From: Flavobacterium amnicola
GTDB lineage: Bacteria > Bacteroidota > Bacteroidia > Flavobacteriales > Flavobacteriaceae
Assembly (NCBI RefSeq): GCF_004122165.1
Contig: NZ_SBKO01000006.1
Coordinates: forward strand, 1 to 64,000
Direction: 5' to 3'
Length of the DNA: 64,000 bases
Part shown: positions 17,022 through 26,095 of the stretch, one piece after another
Layout of the letters: each line of letters opens with the position of its first letter
Position numbering within the stretch: position 1 is the first letter of the stretch
Notes under the pieces: model-generated
Database searches by the model: none
The model's input: the letters and a program-made list of their open reading frames with translations, nothing else
Told to the model about the DNA's origin: nothing
Made by a program: the position numbers and the translations under genes

Positions 17022-17107
17022 AGCAAATCGTATTAAGATTGTACTTAATTCTTGAAATACTAATTCGGGGAAAAGTGGGGATAAAAAATTTTGGAAGAAA
17101 TAAAGGA

Positions 17108-17115
17108 CAAATATA
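17108..17115 (-). promoter_or_regulatory. -7 box for small-protein/cyclase operon
   Basis: Minus-strand TATATTTG fits TAnnTTTG, 86 nt before the 17021 ATG. The resulting leader is long for this genome and contains two C4 runs (forward GGGG at 17067-17070 and 17077-17080). Confidence 0.45.
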
Positions 17116-17190
17116 GCTATTTTTTAGTAAATTAGCATACTCATCTATCACATTTCCAACAACTTAAATAAATTATAAAAATTCACTCTT

Positions 17191-18078
17191 ATGAGTCCAG
17201 AACTTAATTCTATTAATTGGAAAGAAATCTTGCGTCCGAAAAACATCATTCTAAATTTATTGGGAGTTATTTTTATTTCGCTTGCACTTAAAGGGTTTAT
17301 GTTACCTAATAAATTTCTTGACGGAGGTGTAATAGGACTTTCTATGCTTCTGAACGAAGTGACTCATATTCCTTTTGCCGCACTCGTCTTGATTTTTAAT
17401 ATGTTTTTTTTGTTTTTAGGAAAACGAATACTGGGTAAAACCTTCGCGGTCCATTCTTTCATTACTTTTAGTTTAATAAGTCTTTGCACTTATTTGATCC
17501 ATATAGAGAGTGTGACTTCCGACCCTATTTTGATTGCACTTTTTGGCGGATGTCTAATTGGTATTGGGATGGGATTATGCGTTAGAAGTGGATCTATTGC
17601 GGATGGTGTAGAAATTTTAGCATTGCTGGTGACACGAAAAATTGGACTCAATATATCAGAAGTCATTTTTGGCATCAACACGATTCTTTTTTTAGTTGCC
17701 GCTTGGGTATTTGGAATTACAACTGCATTTTATTCGATTGTAACCTATTTTGCTGCTGTAAAATCATTGGATTATATCGCTGATGGGTTAGAACAATACA
17801 CCGCATTGAATATAATTTCTGCTAAAAGTGAAGAAATAAAATCACTCATTGTAACCAAATTTGGAAAAGGAATTACCGTTATAAAAGGGGAACGTGGCTA
17901 CCTCCCTGATAGTTTTAATATTAAAACCGATTGCGATATAATTGTTACTGTTGTCACCCGATTAGAACTACTCCGAATTAAAAATGAAGTGAGTGAATTA
18001 GACCCCAAAGCTTTTATGTTTATTCAATACATTAAAGAAGCCAGCGGAGGAATTTTACGTTATAGAAAAAAACATTAG
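17191..18078 (+). CDS. YitT family membrane protein
   Basis: 295 aa. N-terminal two thirds hold five to six transmembrane segments of the DUF161 (YitT_membrane) type, including FMLPNKFLDGGVIGLSMLL and GSIADGVEILALLVTRK. The last 80 residues form the soluble DUF2179 domain, seen as GKGITVIKGERGYL and the terminal EASGGILRYRKK. The transported substrate is unknown. The HD gene follows after 3 nt, so they form a pair. Confidence 0.88.
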   Translation: MSPELNSINWKEILRPKNIILNLLGVIFISLALKGFMLPNKFLDGGVIGLSMLLNEVTHIPFAALVLIFNMFFLFLGKRILGKTFAVHSFITFSLISLCTYLIHIESVTSDPILIALFGGCLIGIGMGLCVRSGSIADGVEILALLVTRKIGLNISEVIFGINTILFLVAAWVFGITTAFYSIVTYFAAVKSLDYIADGLEQYTALNIISAKSEEIKSLIVTKFGKGITVIKGERGYLPDSFNIKTDCDIIVTVVTRLELLRIKNEVSELDPKAFMFIQYIKEASGGILRYRKKH

Positions 18079-18081
18079 ACA

Positions 18082-18675
18082 ATGAATGACTGGAACAGCT
18101 TGTTTGCTTACATGCAAAATTGTCTACAAACAAAATTACCTCCCTATTTAGTTTATCACGATTGGAAACATACCAAACATGTAATAGAAATGGCCGAGCA
18201 TATCGCTTTGTCTGAAAAAATAGCCCAAGAAGAAATTATCCTTATTAAAACCGCAGCCTTATTTCACGATGCCGGCTATCTCAATGAGATCAATAAAGGG
18301 CACGAAGAGAAAAGTATTGCAATGTCAAAAAAAATACTACCAGATTATGGCTATTCTTTAGATGAAATTGACCTAATTACCGGAATGATTGAAGCTACAA
18401 AAGTACCTCAACTTCCAAAAAATAAACTCGAAGACATTTTGGCGGATGCCGACTTGGAATACCTTGGCACCACTACTTTCAAAACCAGAGGAGATAAATT
18501 ATTGGAAGAATTACAACATTTTCATCCCGAAATAAATAGAGAATCATGGGATAAAATTCAAATCGATTTTTTGCAAAATCATCATTTTCACACTTCATAC
18601 TGTCTAAAAAATAGAGACCCTTTAAAACAATTGAATCTTAAAACGCTCAAAAAAACGATTACTTCAAAATCCTAA
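18082..18675 (+). CDS. HD-domain metal-dependent phosphohydrolase
   Basis: 197 aa. HD superfamily ligands are visible as HDWKHTKHV (first His), LFHDAGY (HD pair) and a later Asp in ADADLEYLG. The GHEEKS motif fits this flavobacterial subgroup. Substrate unknown; nucleotides or signalling nucleotides are typical. It is coupled to the YitT gene and its last 17 bp overlap the convergent M14 peptidase gene. Confidence 0.82.
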   Translation: MNDWNSLFAYMQNCLQTKLPPYLVYHDWKHTKHVIEMAEHIALSEKIAQEEIILIKTAALFHDAGYLNEINKGHEEKSIAMSKKILPDYGYSLDEIDLITGMIEATKVPQLPKNKLEDILADADLEYLGTTTFKTRGDKLLEELQHFHPEINRESWDKIQIDFLQNHHFHTSYCLKNRDPLKQLNLKTLKKTITSKS

Positions 18676-20389
18676 ATACGGGATATTGCAAATGTGCTTT
18701 TTCGTAGTATTTTGAATTTTTATATATAAAATCCAATTGTGCATTGGCATCATTGGCAAAGGAAGCTTCTGCTTTCATTTTATCTTCTAATAGTTTTTTT
18801 ATTTGCGGATTTTCTTTCAAAATCTGAACGGCTAAATCTTCAAACAAATAATCAGAATACCCTTCTTTTTGTTGCAAAATGGTATCAAAAAAATTCCAAT
18901 TGAAATACGAATCCATCGCTTCTGGTTCTAACACTTCCACTAAAAACTTTACTACTTCAGGTTGCACTTCAAAAATATAGTCTCCTTTTCTAAACTTCTC
19001 TTTTACTAAGGTAGCGTTCACTTTTGTATTTCGATGCAAATAATGACCTTCATAGGCTGTATTGGACGTTTTATAGTCTTGAATGGTATAACTCTCCACT
19101 TCCATTAAAGTATCATTTTGAATACGCTTAAACGGACAACGATTCAATGTAAGCAAATCAATTACGTTCCACCAATTTTGGGGAATCACATAGGCTTTAG
19201 GAATCACAATTTCTTTCACCGATTTGTAATTAGGATAATAGGATATTGGCTTTTTAAAAGGTTTATTTCGGTCATAAAACAATCTGTTTCCAGTCGTTAC
19301 TTCACTTTTTTTATACCCCGCTTCAAATCCTAAAAAGTCAAAACGAACCACCTTCGAGGAATCAATTACCCATTGAATAGGATACTTATCATTTGGTTTA
19401 AATTGCTTTTCATTTGCTTTTCGGGCCGATTTAATTTCGTTCGAATGCGACTCCACATAATTTAAAGTCGACAACATAAATTCGTAAGTCGCTTTTACGC
19501 GCTTTGCATAATCCTTCCACATATGTGTCTCCACTACATAACCAATACTATTAAACAATGAGGAGAACCCCGTAGTATATCGTGGGGCATCAAAAAATTG
19601 AGTAAAACCGTTATCGGGAGTTGTTCCCCAAACATTCACATAGGGACTTGTAGGTACTCCTTTGGATTCTAGTTCTTTTACAATAGAAGGAGTCATTTTA
19701 GTTTGCATAAAAGCCCCCAACTCCTTGCCTAATTTGCTTGGTTCGGTTTGAATATAAGTTAAAGTATATTGGTAATCGGCACCATTGCTCACATGATTGT
19801 CTATAAAGACATCAGGATTCAGTTGGTGAAATAACGCCACTAAACTTTTTGTGTTTTTGGCATCCGATTTTATCATATCGCGATTTAAATCAAAATTTCT
19901 TCCATTACCTCTAAAACCGTATTCTTCAGGTCCATTCTGATTCACTCTCGAGGTCGAATTTCGATTCAACATACCACCAATATTATAAACTGGAATGGTA
20001 ACCAAAATAGTATTTTTCGGCGCTTTAATTTTTCCCAAGGCCAAATCTCTAAAAAACTGCATGGTGGCATCTGTCCCATCCGGCTCTCCTGCGTGAATAG
20101 CGTTGTTGATAAGGATAATCGATTTTGATTGTTGTAGTTGTTTAAAATCGAACGTTTTCTCAGAATGGAACGTTACCATATGCAAGGGCAAACCACTATC
20201 AGTTTCTCCAGCAATCTCCATTTTTACCGTTTCAAAATCGGCATCTAAAGCTTTAAAAAACTGAATGGTTTGTTCGTAATTGGCCGATTGGTTTCCATTT
20301 CCTTTTTCAAAATCAGTTACATATTTAGTATTGATTTGACTCACCATTGAAATAGAAAATCCTAAAAAAAGAAATAAAAAAAATCGCAT
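18659..20389 (-). CDS. Secreted M14-family metallocarboxypeptidase
   Basis: 576 aa from ATG 20389; an ORF start nine codons upstream is not favoured because the signal peptide (MRFFLFLFLGFSISMVSQ) begins here. Zinc ligands match M14: His and Glu in HAGEPDGTDA at about residues 95-100, and the third His in DNHVSNGAD near 200. A GRNFDLNRD segment carries the substrate Arg. The C-terminal half lacks a type IX sorting domain, so a periplasmic location is likely. Substrate unknown. Confidence 0.85.
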   Translation of the reverse strand: MRFFLFLFLGFSISMVSQINTKYVTDFEKGNGNQSANYEQTIQFFKALDADFETVKMEIAGETDSGLPLHMVTFHSEKTFDFKQLQQSKSIILINNAIHAGEPDGTDATMQFFRDLALGKIKAPKNTILVTIPVYNIGGMLNRNSTSRVNQNGPEEYGFRGNGRNFDLNRDMIKSDAKNTKSLVALFHQLNPDVFIDNHVSNGADYQYTLTYIQTEPSKLGKELGAFMQTKMTPSIVKELESKGVPTSPYVNVWGTTPDNGFTQFFDAPRYTTGFSSLFNSIGYVVETHMWKDYAKRVKATYEFMLSTLNYVESHSNEIKSARKANEKQFKPNDKYPIQWVIDSSKVVRFDFLGFEAGYKKSEVTTGNRLFYDRNKPFKKPISYYPNYKSVKEIVIPKAYVIPQNWWNVIDLLTLNRCPFKRIQNDTLMEVESYTIQDYKTSNTAYEGHYLHRNTKVNATLVKEKFRKGDYIFEVQPEVVKFLVEVLEPEAMDSYFNWNFFDTILQQKEGYSDYLFEDLAVQILKENPQIKKLLEDKMKAEASFANDANAQLDFIYKNSKYYEKAHLQYPVFRILK

Positions 20390-20483
20390 CGCAGAAGTTT
20401 TCAAAAATGTAATCACAAATGTAAATAAATTAATGTCTTAGCCATTTATAAAAAATCCGATTTCCAATTCGTAATTTAAAAAC

Positions 20484-20491
20484 TACCTTTG
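20484..20491 (+). promoter_or_regulatory. -7 box abutting helicase start codon
   Basis: TACCTTTG fits TAnnTTTG and ends 4 nt before ATG 20496. The predicted transcript would start at or very near the start codon. The upstream spacer contains the AATTCGTAATT repeat phrase. Confidence 0.5.
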
Positions 20492-20495
20492 CCAA

Positions 20496-21863
20496 ATGAA
20501 TACATTCCATCATTCCAATAATGTTTTGCTCAATTTAGGTATCGAAAGCCTAAATGAAATGCAAGAAGTTGCTCAAGATGTCATCCTTAACGACAGCAAT
20601 GTCTTATTACTATCTCCAACAGGTTCGGGAAAAACATTGGCTTTTTTACTGCCTATTTTCCAAATGTTACAAGAAGATAGCAATGCGGTTCAATGTTTAA
20701 TATTAGTGCCGTCAAGAGAATTAGGATTGCAAATTGAACAGGTTTGGAAAAAAATGGGCACCCAATACAAGGTAAATGTTTGCTACGGTGGGCATTCTAT
20801 CGAAACGGAAATTAAAAATTTAAGCAATCCACCAGCGGTTCTAATTGGAACACCTGGAAGAATTGCCGATCATATTGAAAGAGAAACCTTCAAAACCGAC
20901 ACTATTGAAACCTTGGTTCTTGACGAATTTGACAAGTCATTGCAATTGGGTTTCCACGAACAAATGTCTTATATCATTGGGAGATTGCCTAAATTAAACA
21001 AACGGGTATTGGTTTCTGCGACTTCTGATATTGAAATTCCGAAATACACGAGAGTCGTAAATCCGACTGTTTTGGATTTTATTCCAACGGAAGAAGAAAA
21101 AACCAATCTTTCGATGAAAATGGTTGTATCGAAAGAAAAGGACAAAATTAACAGTCTGTTTCAATTGATTTGTTCTTTACAATCGGAACAAGCCATTATC
21201 TTTTGCAACCATCGTGATGCTGCCGAAAGAATTAGTGATACTTTGACCGAAAAAGGAATTTACGCTACGTATTACCACGGGGGAATGGATCAAGAAGAGC
21301 GCGAACGCGCTTTGATTCAATTTAGAAATGGAAGTGTAAGTTATTTAGTGACCACCGATTTGGCAGCACGTGGATTGGATATTCCAGAGATGAAACACGT
21401 GATTCATTATCATTTGCCTTCCAAAGAAGACGAATTTACTCATAGAAACGGACGAACGGCGAGAATGATGGCTACGGGAACTTCGTATATTGTGGTTCAT
21501 GAAAGTGAAAAGAAACTGGATTACATCAACTACGGAATGACCGTTTTGAATGTCGAAAACGCTACAACATTACCCAAAGCACCAGAATTCCAAACCATTT
21601 ACATTAGCGGTGGAAAGAAAAACAAACTAAATAAAATTGACATTGTCGGTTTCTTTTCTCAAAAAGGAAAATTAGAAAAAGGCGATTTAGGATTAATTGA
21701 AGTCAAAGATTTCATCTCTTTTGCCGCTGTGAAATCTAAAAAAGTCAAAGACTTACTAAGTAATATTCGCGATGAAAAAATGAAAGGCAAGAAATTTAAA
21801 ATTGAAGTCGCCAGAAAAGTCGTGAAGAAAGAAGAAGAAAATAATAAGCCTGATAAGTATTAA
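20496..21863 (+). CDS. DbpA-like DEAD-box RNA helicase with DEFD motif
   Basis: 455 aa. Walker A is SPTGSGKT at about residues 40-47; motif II reads DEFD (LVLDEFDKSL, about 141-150) instead of DEAD; motif III is SATSD. Motifs V and VI are TDLAARGLDIP and HRNGRTAR. The last about 75 residues resemble the DbpA RNA-binding domain (KIDIVGFFSQKGKLEKGDLG and KKFKIEVAR), which in E. coli DbpA targets 23S rRNA helix 92. Likely role: large-subunit assembly. A terminator stem begins inside the last codons. Confidence 0.9.
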   Translation: MNTFHHSNNVLLNLGIESLNEMQEVAQDVILNDSNVLLLSPTGSGKTLAFLLPIFQMLQEDSNAVQCLILVPSRELGLQIEQVWKKMGTQYKVNVCYGGHSIETEIKNLSNPPAVLIGTPGRIADHIERETFKTDTIETLVLDEFDKSLQLGFHEQMSYIIGRLPKLNKRVLVSATSDIEIPKYTRVVNPTVLDFIPTEEEKTNLSMKMVVSKEKDKINSLFQLICSLQSEQAIIFCNHRDAAERISDTLTEKGIYATYYHGGMDQEERERALIQFRNGSVSYLVTTDLAARGLDIPEMKHVIHYHLPSKEDEFTHRNGRTARMMATGTSYIVVHESEKKLDYINYGMTVLNVENATTLPKAPEFQTIYISGGKKNKLNKIDIVGFFSQKGKLEKGDLGLIEVKDFISFAAVKSKKVKDLLSNIRDEKMKGKKFKIEVARKVVKKEEENNKPDKY

Positions 21864-21877
21864 CTATCAGGCTTTTT
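21846..21877. terminator. Terminator overlapping helicase stop codon
   Basis: AAGCCTGATA / TATCAGGCTT stem followed by T5. The 5' arm is coding sequence and the helicase stop codon lies in the loop. Confidence 0.7.
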
Positions 21878-21881
21878 GCTT

Positions 21882-22337
21882 TTATTTGATTCTCACAGCA
21901 TCAGGAACGAGTACTTTATAATCGCCACCATTCCTTATTACATCACGTACGATACTAGAACTTATAAACGACGTATTGGCTGCAGTTAGCAAGAATATCG
22001 TTTCTATCTTAGACAATCTTCTATTGGTATGTGCAATGGCTTTTTCGAATTCGAAATCGGCGGGATTGCGAAGACCACGAAGTATAAATTCGGCTTTTAA
22101 CTTCTTACACAATTCAATAGTTAAGCCTTCATAAGTGATTACCGAAATGGTCGGTTTCTCTTTGAACGTTTCTTCAATAAAACGTTTGCGCTCTTCCAAA
22201 GAAAACATGTATTTTTTATCGGCATTCACGCCAATTGCAATGACAATCTCATCGAATAACGGAATACTTCTTTTGATAATATCCAAATGTCCTAACGTTA
22301 AAGGGTCAAAAGAACCTGGGAATACAGCTTTTCTCAT
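21882..22337 (-). CDS. coaD: Phosphopantetheine adenylyltransferase
   Basis: Transfers AMP to 4'-phosphopantetheine in coenzyme A synthesis. 151 aa, normal size. The nucleotidyltransferase motif is FPGSFDPLTLGHLDI at residues 5-19, with the LRGLRNPADFEFE and C-terminal SSSIVRDV segments typical of CoaD. It follows ddl by 3 nt on the same strand, so the two are co-transcribed. Confidence 0.96.
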   Translation of the reverse strand: MRKAVFPGSFDPLTLGHLDIIKRSIPLFDEIVIAIGVNADKKYMFSLEERKRFIEETFKEKPTISVITYEGLTIELCKKLKAEFILRGLRNPADFEFEKAIAHTNRRLSKIETIFLLTAANTSFISSSIVRDVIRNGGDYKVLVPDAVRIK

Positions 22338-22340
22338 AAA

Positions 22341-23315
22341 TTATTTTTTTAGCGCTAATTCAATCGCATTCGAAAACAAATCTTGCAATGAAATTCCGGC
22401 TTCGCGAGCTTGCTGCGGAATCAAACTTTCTGAAGTTAGTCCTGGTATTGTATTCATTTCTAACATATGAGGTTCTCCTTTCACTAAAATATATTCACTG
22501 CGTGAAAATCCGCTCATTTTTAAAACTTCGTATGCTTTTTTAGCTACTTCACGCACTCTTTTTTCAATTTCAGGTGAAAGACGAGCCGGTGTAATTTCTT
22601 GTGATTTTCCTAAGTATTTGGCTTCATAGTCGAAGAAATCATTTTCGGAAACAATTTCAGTAATAGGCAATACAATTACTTCTCCCTGATAATTAATTAC
22701 TCCAACTGAAACTTCTACCCCATCCAGAAAACTTTCAATGATGATTTCGTTGTCTTCTTTATAAGCATTTTCGACCGCTACTAAAAAATCTTCTTTTTTA
22801 TGGACTTTCGAAATTCCGAAACTGGAACCCGATTTATTCGGTTTTACAAAACAAGGCAACCCTACTCTATCAATAATTTCATCGACATTTACAACATCAC
22901 CAAGATTCAAATAAAAGGAAGTCGCCGTTTTGATTCCGTAAGGTTTTAAAACCGAAAGCAAATCACGTTTGTTAAACGTCAAAGCTGCTTGGTAATAATC
23001 ACAAGAAGATTGTTTTAAACCTATTAATTCGAAATACGCTTGCATTAATCCGTCTTCTCCTGGCGTACCATGAATCGCATTAAAAACACAATCGAAAAGA
23101 ATTTTGGTTCCGTTGATTGTGATTGAAAAATCGTTTCTATCGATTGGAAATTCATTTTCATTATCATCTACATAGACCCATTTTTCTTTAAAAATATGAA
23201 TTCGATATCCTATGAATTTTGATTTATCTAAATTTTGATAAACTACGTTTCCGCTTTTAAGTGAAATTTGGTACTCGCTTGAGTAACCTCCCATGATGAT
23301 GGCAATGTGCTTCAT
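22341..23315 (-). CDS. ddl: D-alanine--D-alanine ligase
   Basis: Makes the D-Ala-D-Ala dipeptide of peptidoglycan. 324 aa. ATP-grasp features are visible: GGYSSEYQISLKSG at the N-terminus, FNAIHGTPGEDG, PCFVKPNKSGSSFG and the terminal EMNTIPGLTSESLIPQ, which holds the metal-binding Glu/Asn. It is divergent from the PASTA protein gene, consistent with a cell-wall neighbourhood. Confidence 0.95.
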   Translation of the reverse strand: MKHIAIIMGGYSSEYQISLKSGNVVYQNLDKSKFIGYRIHIFKEKWVYVDDNENEFPIDRNDFSITINGTKILFDCVFNAIHGTPGEDGLMQAYFELIGLKQSSCDYYQAALTFNKRDLLSVLKPYGIKTATSFYLNLGDVVNVDEIIDRVGLPCFVKPNKSGSSFGISKVHKKEDFLVAVENAYKEDNEIIIESFLDGVEVSVGVINYQGEVIVLPITEIVSENDFFDYEAKYLGKSQEITPARLSPEIEKRVREVAKKAYEVLKMSGFSRSEYILVKGEPHMLEMNTIPGLTSESLIPQQAREAGISLQDLFSNAIELALKK

Positions 23316-23379
23316 AAAAAATTATATAGTAAAACAAAATTATCATTTTTTTTCGGAACAAAACACTTTACAATTTTAT

Positions 23380-23387
23380 TATCTTTG
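23380..23387 (+). promoter_or_regulatory. -7 box for PASTA-protein operon
   Basis: TATCTTTG fits TAnnTTTG, 15 nt before ATG 23403. It also argues against the longer in-frame start at 23307, which lies upstream of it. Confidence 0.5.
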
Positions 23388-23402
23388 TCGAAATACATTT
23401 TT

Positions 23403-24014
23403 ATGAGTTTACAAAAATTTCTTTTGAGCTTTACCTTTTTCAAACAAGTCTTTTTAGCCCTTCTTATTGTTTGCGCTACCTTGTTTTTGTTTATGTATTG
23501 GATTGGTTTTACGACCAACCATGGTCAGGAAATTACCGTTCCGAATCTTAGTAAAATGACATTAGAAGAAGCTGAAGACAAACTTGATGAGTTGGATTTA
23601 GACTATGAATTATTAGATACAGTCGATTACAATCCATCGTTCCCAAAATTGGCCATTGTCAATCAAGATCCAAAAGCAGGAAGTAAAGTCAAAGAAAATC
23701 GTGTGATTTATGTCAAAATAAATGCACAAGCCTATGCCAAAGTTCGCTTGCCAGAATTGGTTCAAAAAACCTACCGTCAAGCTGTTCCTACATTAAACGC
23801 ATTGGGCTTGACTGTTGGTGATACTACCTATGTGCCTAATTTAGCCAAGGACATGGTACTGGAAATGAATATTAATGGTAAACCGATAAAAGCAGGTCAA
23901 CAAGTATTAAAAATGACAAAAATCAATTTAGTACTTGGAGATGGAAAAATAGGTTTTGAAGACGAAGATCTTGAAAATACAAATCCAATTGATTCTACTG
24001 AAATTACAGATTAA
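23403..24014 (+). CDS. Membrane-anchored PASTA-domain protein
   Basis: 203 aa from ATG 23403. A single N-terminal membrane helix (residues about 15-37, VFLALLIVCATLFLFMYWIGF) leads to extracytoplasmic PASTA-like units: EITVPNLSKMTLEEAEDKL at about 42-60, and RLPELVQKTYRQAVPTL at about 115. There is no kinase domain. PASTA domains bind muropeptides or beta-lactams in other proteins. Its stop overlaps the rluD start by one base (TAATG), so translation is coupled. Confidence 0.85.
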   Translation: MSLQKFLLSFTFFKQVFLALLIVCATLFLFMYWIGFTTNHGQEITVPNLSKMTLEEAEDKLDELDLDYELLDTVDYNPSFPKLAIVNQDPKAGSKVKENRVIYVKINAQAYAKVRLPELVQKTYRQAVPTLNALGLTVGDTTYVPNLAKDMVLEMNINGKPIKAGQQVLKMTKINLVLGDGKIGFEDEDLENTNPIDSTEITD

Positions 24015-25063
24015 TGGGAATTACTTTTATTGAAAACGAGAAAGACGAATTAGAAGACGATTTATTCGAACATTATAAATTTATTTCACCCAAAGGACAA
24101 TCCATCTTGCGTGTTGATAAATTCTTAATGCAATTGATCGAAAATGCAACGCGTAATAAAATTCAACAAGCCGCAGAAAGAGGTAATATTTTTGCTAATG
24201 GAATTCCAGTAAAATCAAATTACAAAGTAAAACCTTTCGACGAAATAAAGGTCATGCTTTCGCATCCTCCTTTCGAAAATAGAGTTGATCCAGAAAACAT
24301 TCCGTTGGATATTGTTTATGAAGATGAATCGTTATTGCTTATAAATAAACCGGCTGGTTTGGTCGTACATCCTGGTCACGGAAATTATACTGGCACCTTG
24401 GTAAATGCCTTGGCCTACCATTTCGAAAATCTGCCCATGAATAGTAGTGAACGCCCTGGATTGGTTCACCGAATAGATAAAGACACTACTGGTTTATTAG
24501 TCATCGCCAAAACCGATCAAGCTATGGCACACTTAGCCAAACAGTTTGAAGACAAAACCACCGAAAGAGAATATATCGCGATTGTTTGGGGAAATGTTAA
24601 AGAAGATGCTGGAACCATTGAAGGCAATCTGGCCCGTCATGCCAAAGACCGCATGCAAATGGCCGTTTATGACGACCCCGAAATTGGAAAACCAGCCGTT
24701 ACGCATTACAAAGTTTTAGAACGATTTGGATATATCACCGTTATTTCTTGTAATTTAGAAACCGGAAGAACCCATCAAATTCGGGCGCATATGAAACATA
24801 TTGGTCATCCTTTATTTAATGATGAGCGTTATGGTGGCCATCTCATTTTAAAAGGAACAACCTTTACTAAATACAAGCAGTTTGTAGAAAATTGTTTTAA
24901 AATATTACCAAGACAAGCATTACACGCCAAAACACTGGGATTTGAACATCCAACCACAAAAGAATATATGCGCTTTGATACTGAAGTTCCACAAGATATG
25001 AAAGACTGTATTGAAAAATGGCGTAACTATTCTAAATCAAATGAGTTAGAAACAGAAGAGTAA
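24014..25063 (+). CDS. rluD: RluA/RluD-family 23S rRNA pseudouridine synthase
   Basis: 349 aa. An S4 RNA-binding domain lies at about residues 33-90 (LRVDKFLMQLIENATRNKIQ). The catalytic motif HRIDKDTTGLLVIAKT is at about residue 150, with the nucleophilic Asp. ETGRTHQIRAHMKHIGHPL also matches the family. The likely target is helix 69 of 23S rRNA, though RluA-family members cannot be separated fully by eye. It is followed 5 nt later by a DUF3667 gene. Confidence 0.9.
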   Translation: MGITFIENEKDELEDDLFEHYKFISPKGQSILRVDKFLMQLIENATRNKIQQAAERGNIFANGIPVKSNYKVKPFDEIKVMLSHPPFENRVDPENIPLDIVYEDESLLLINKPAGLVVHPGHGNYTGTLVNALAYHFENLPMNSSERPGLVHRIDKDTTGLLVIAKTDQAMAHLAKQFEDKTTEREYIAIVWGNVKEDAGTIEGNLARHAKDRMQMAVYDDPEIGKPAVTHYKVLERFGYITVISCNLETGRTHQIRAHMKHIGHPLFNDERYGGHLILKGTTFTKYKQFVENCFKILPRQALHAKTLGFEHPTTKEYMRFDTEVPQDMKDCIEKWRNYSKSNELETEE

Positions 25064-25068
25064 GCGAT

Positions 25069-26034
25069 ATGGGACAACATTCTTTACGTGAAGATAAAAC
25101 TTGTTTAAACTGCCAACATGTAGTAGAAGAACGATTTTGTCCCCATTGCGGACAAGAAAACAAACATACGAGAGAATCTTTTCATTATCTATTTACGCAT
25201 TTTGTAGAAGATTTGACGCATTATGATGGTTCCTTTTGGAAAACCATCAAACATTTACTTTTCAGTCCTGCAAAGCTCACCAAGGAATACTTAGCGGGTA
25301 AAAGACAAACCTATGTCCCTCCTGTTAAATTGTATATTTTTATCAGTTTTGTAACTTTCTTTTTACTTTCCGTACTTCCTGTTTTCCAAAGTGATGACAA
25401 TTCAATTGTAAAAGTCACTAATACCGATCAAAACAAAGATTCCAATACCAAAAAAATATCGGATGTAATAGCTATTGGAGAAATTAAAAGTGTAGCAACG
25501 CTCGATTCGATTCAAAAATCACTGCCAAAAGAAGAAAAATTCAATGCTGTTGAATATTGGATTATGAAAAAAATAGCCAAAATAAGCGAGCACAATACTT
25601 TTGAGGAGTTTAAATACAAATTCGTTAAATCCATCTATCAGAATTTACCAAAAGTAATTTTCATGTATTTGCCAATTTTTGCTTTCATCCTTTGGCTATT
25701 TCACAATAAAAAACGTTGGTATTACTACGAGCATGGTGTATATACCTTTCATTACTTTTCAATGCTTTTGCTCTCTTTTAGCCTTTTTATGTTATTGAGT
25801 TGGGTTTTGAGTTGGTTTGGAAAAAACAACACCACTGAAATAATTTTAGGCATTGCTTCGGTAACCATGTCATTCTGGTGGATTTTTTACTTTTTCAGAT
25901 CCCACAGAAGAATGTATCTCGAAACTAAATTCATTTCGCGACTAAAAGTCAGCTTAATGTTTTTAATTAATTCAATATTCATCGCAATTTTTCTAGTTTT
26001 ATTGATTGCCTATAGCGCTTTAAATGTTAATTAA
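25069..26034 (+). CDS. DUF3667 zinc-ribbon membrane protein
   Basis: 321 aa. The N-terminus holds a CxxC...CxxC zinc ribbon (CLNCQHVVEERFCPHCGQ), then the DUF3667 core FVEDLTHYDGSFWKTIKHLL and LAGKRQTYVPPVKLY. Five or so membrane segments follow, with a charged loop between the first and second. Function unknown. It is typical of Bacteroidota and here is coupled to rluD. Confidence 0.85.
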   Translation: MGQHSLREDKTCLNCQHVVEERFCPHCGQENKHTRESFHYLFTHFVEDLTHYDGSFWKTIKHLLFSPAKLTKEYLAGKRQTYVPPVKLYIFISFVTFFLLSVLPVFQSDDNSIVKVTNTDQNKDSNTKKISDVIAIGEIKSVATLDSIQKSLPKEEKFNAVEYWIMKKIAKISEHNTFEEFKYKFVKSIYQNLPKVIFMYLPIFAFILWLFHNKKRWYYYEHGVYTFHYFSMLLLSFSLFMLLSWVLSWFGKNNTTEIILGIASVTMSFWWIFYFFRSHRRMYLETKFISRLKVSLMFLINSIFIAIFLVLLIAYSALNVN

Positions 26035-26095
26035 ATCTAATAATTCTTGATAATTTTTATCCTTTTAGTTACATTCGTGTATCAAATGTTTTAAA

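Noticed and set aside
23307..23402. Extended N-terminus of the PASTA protein
   Set aside because: The region contains the divergent ddl start and the TATCTTTG promoter; the membrane anchor fits with ATG 23403.
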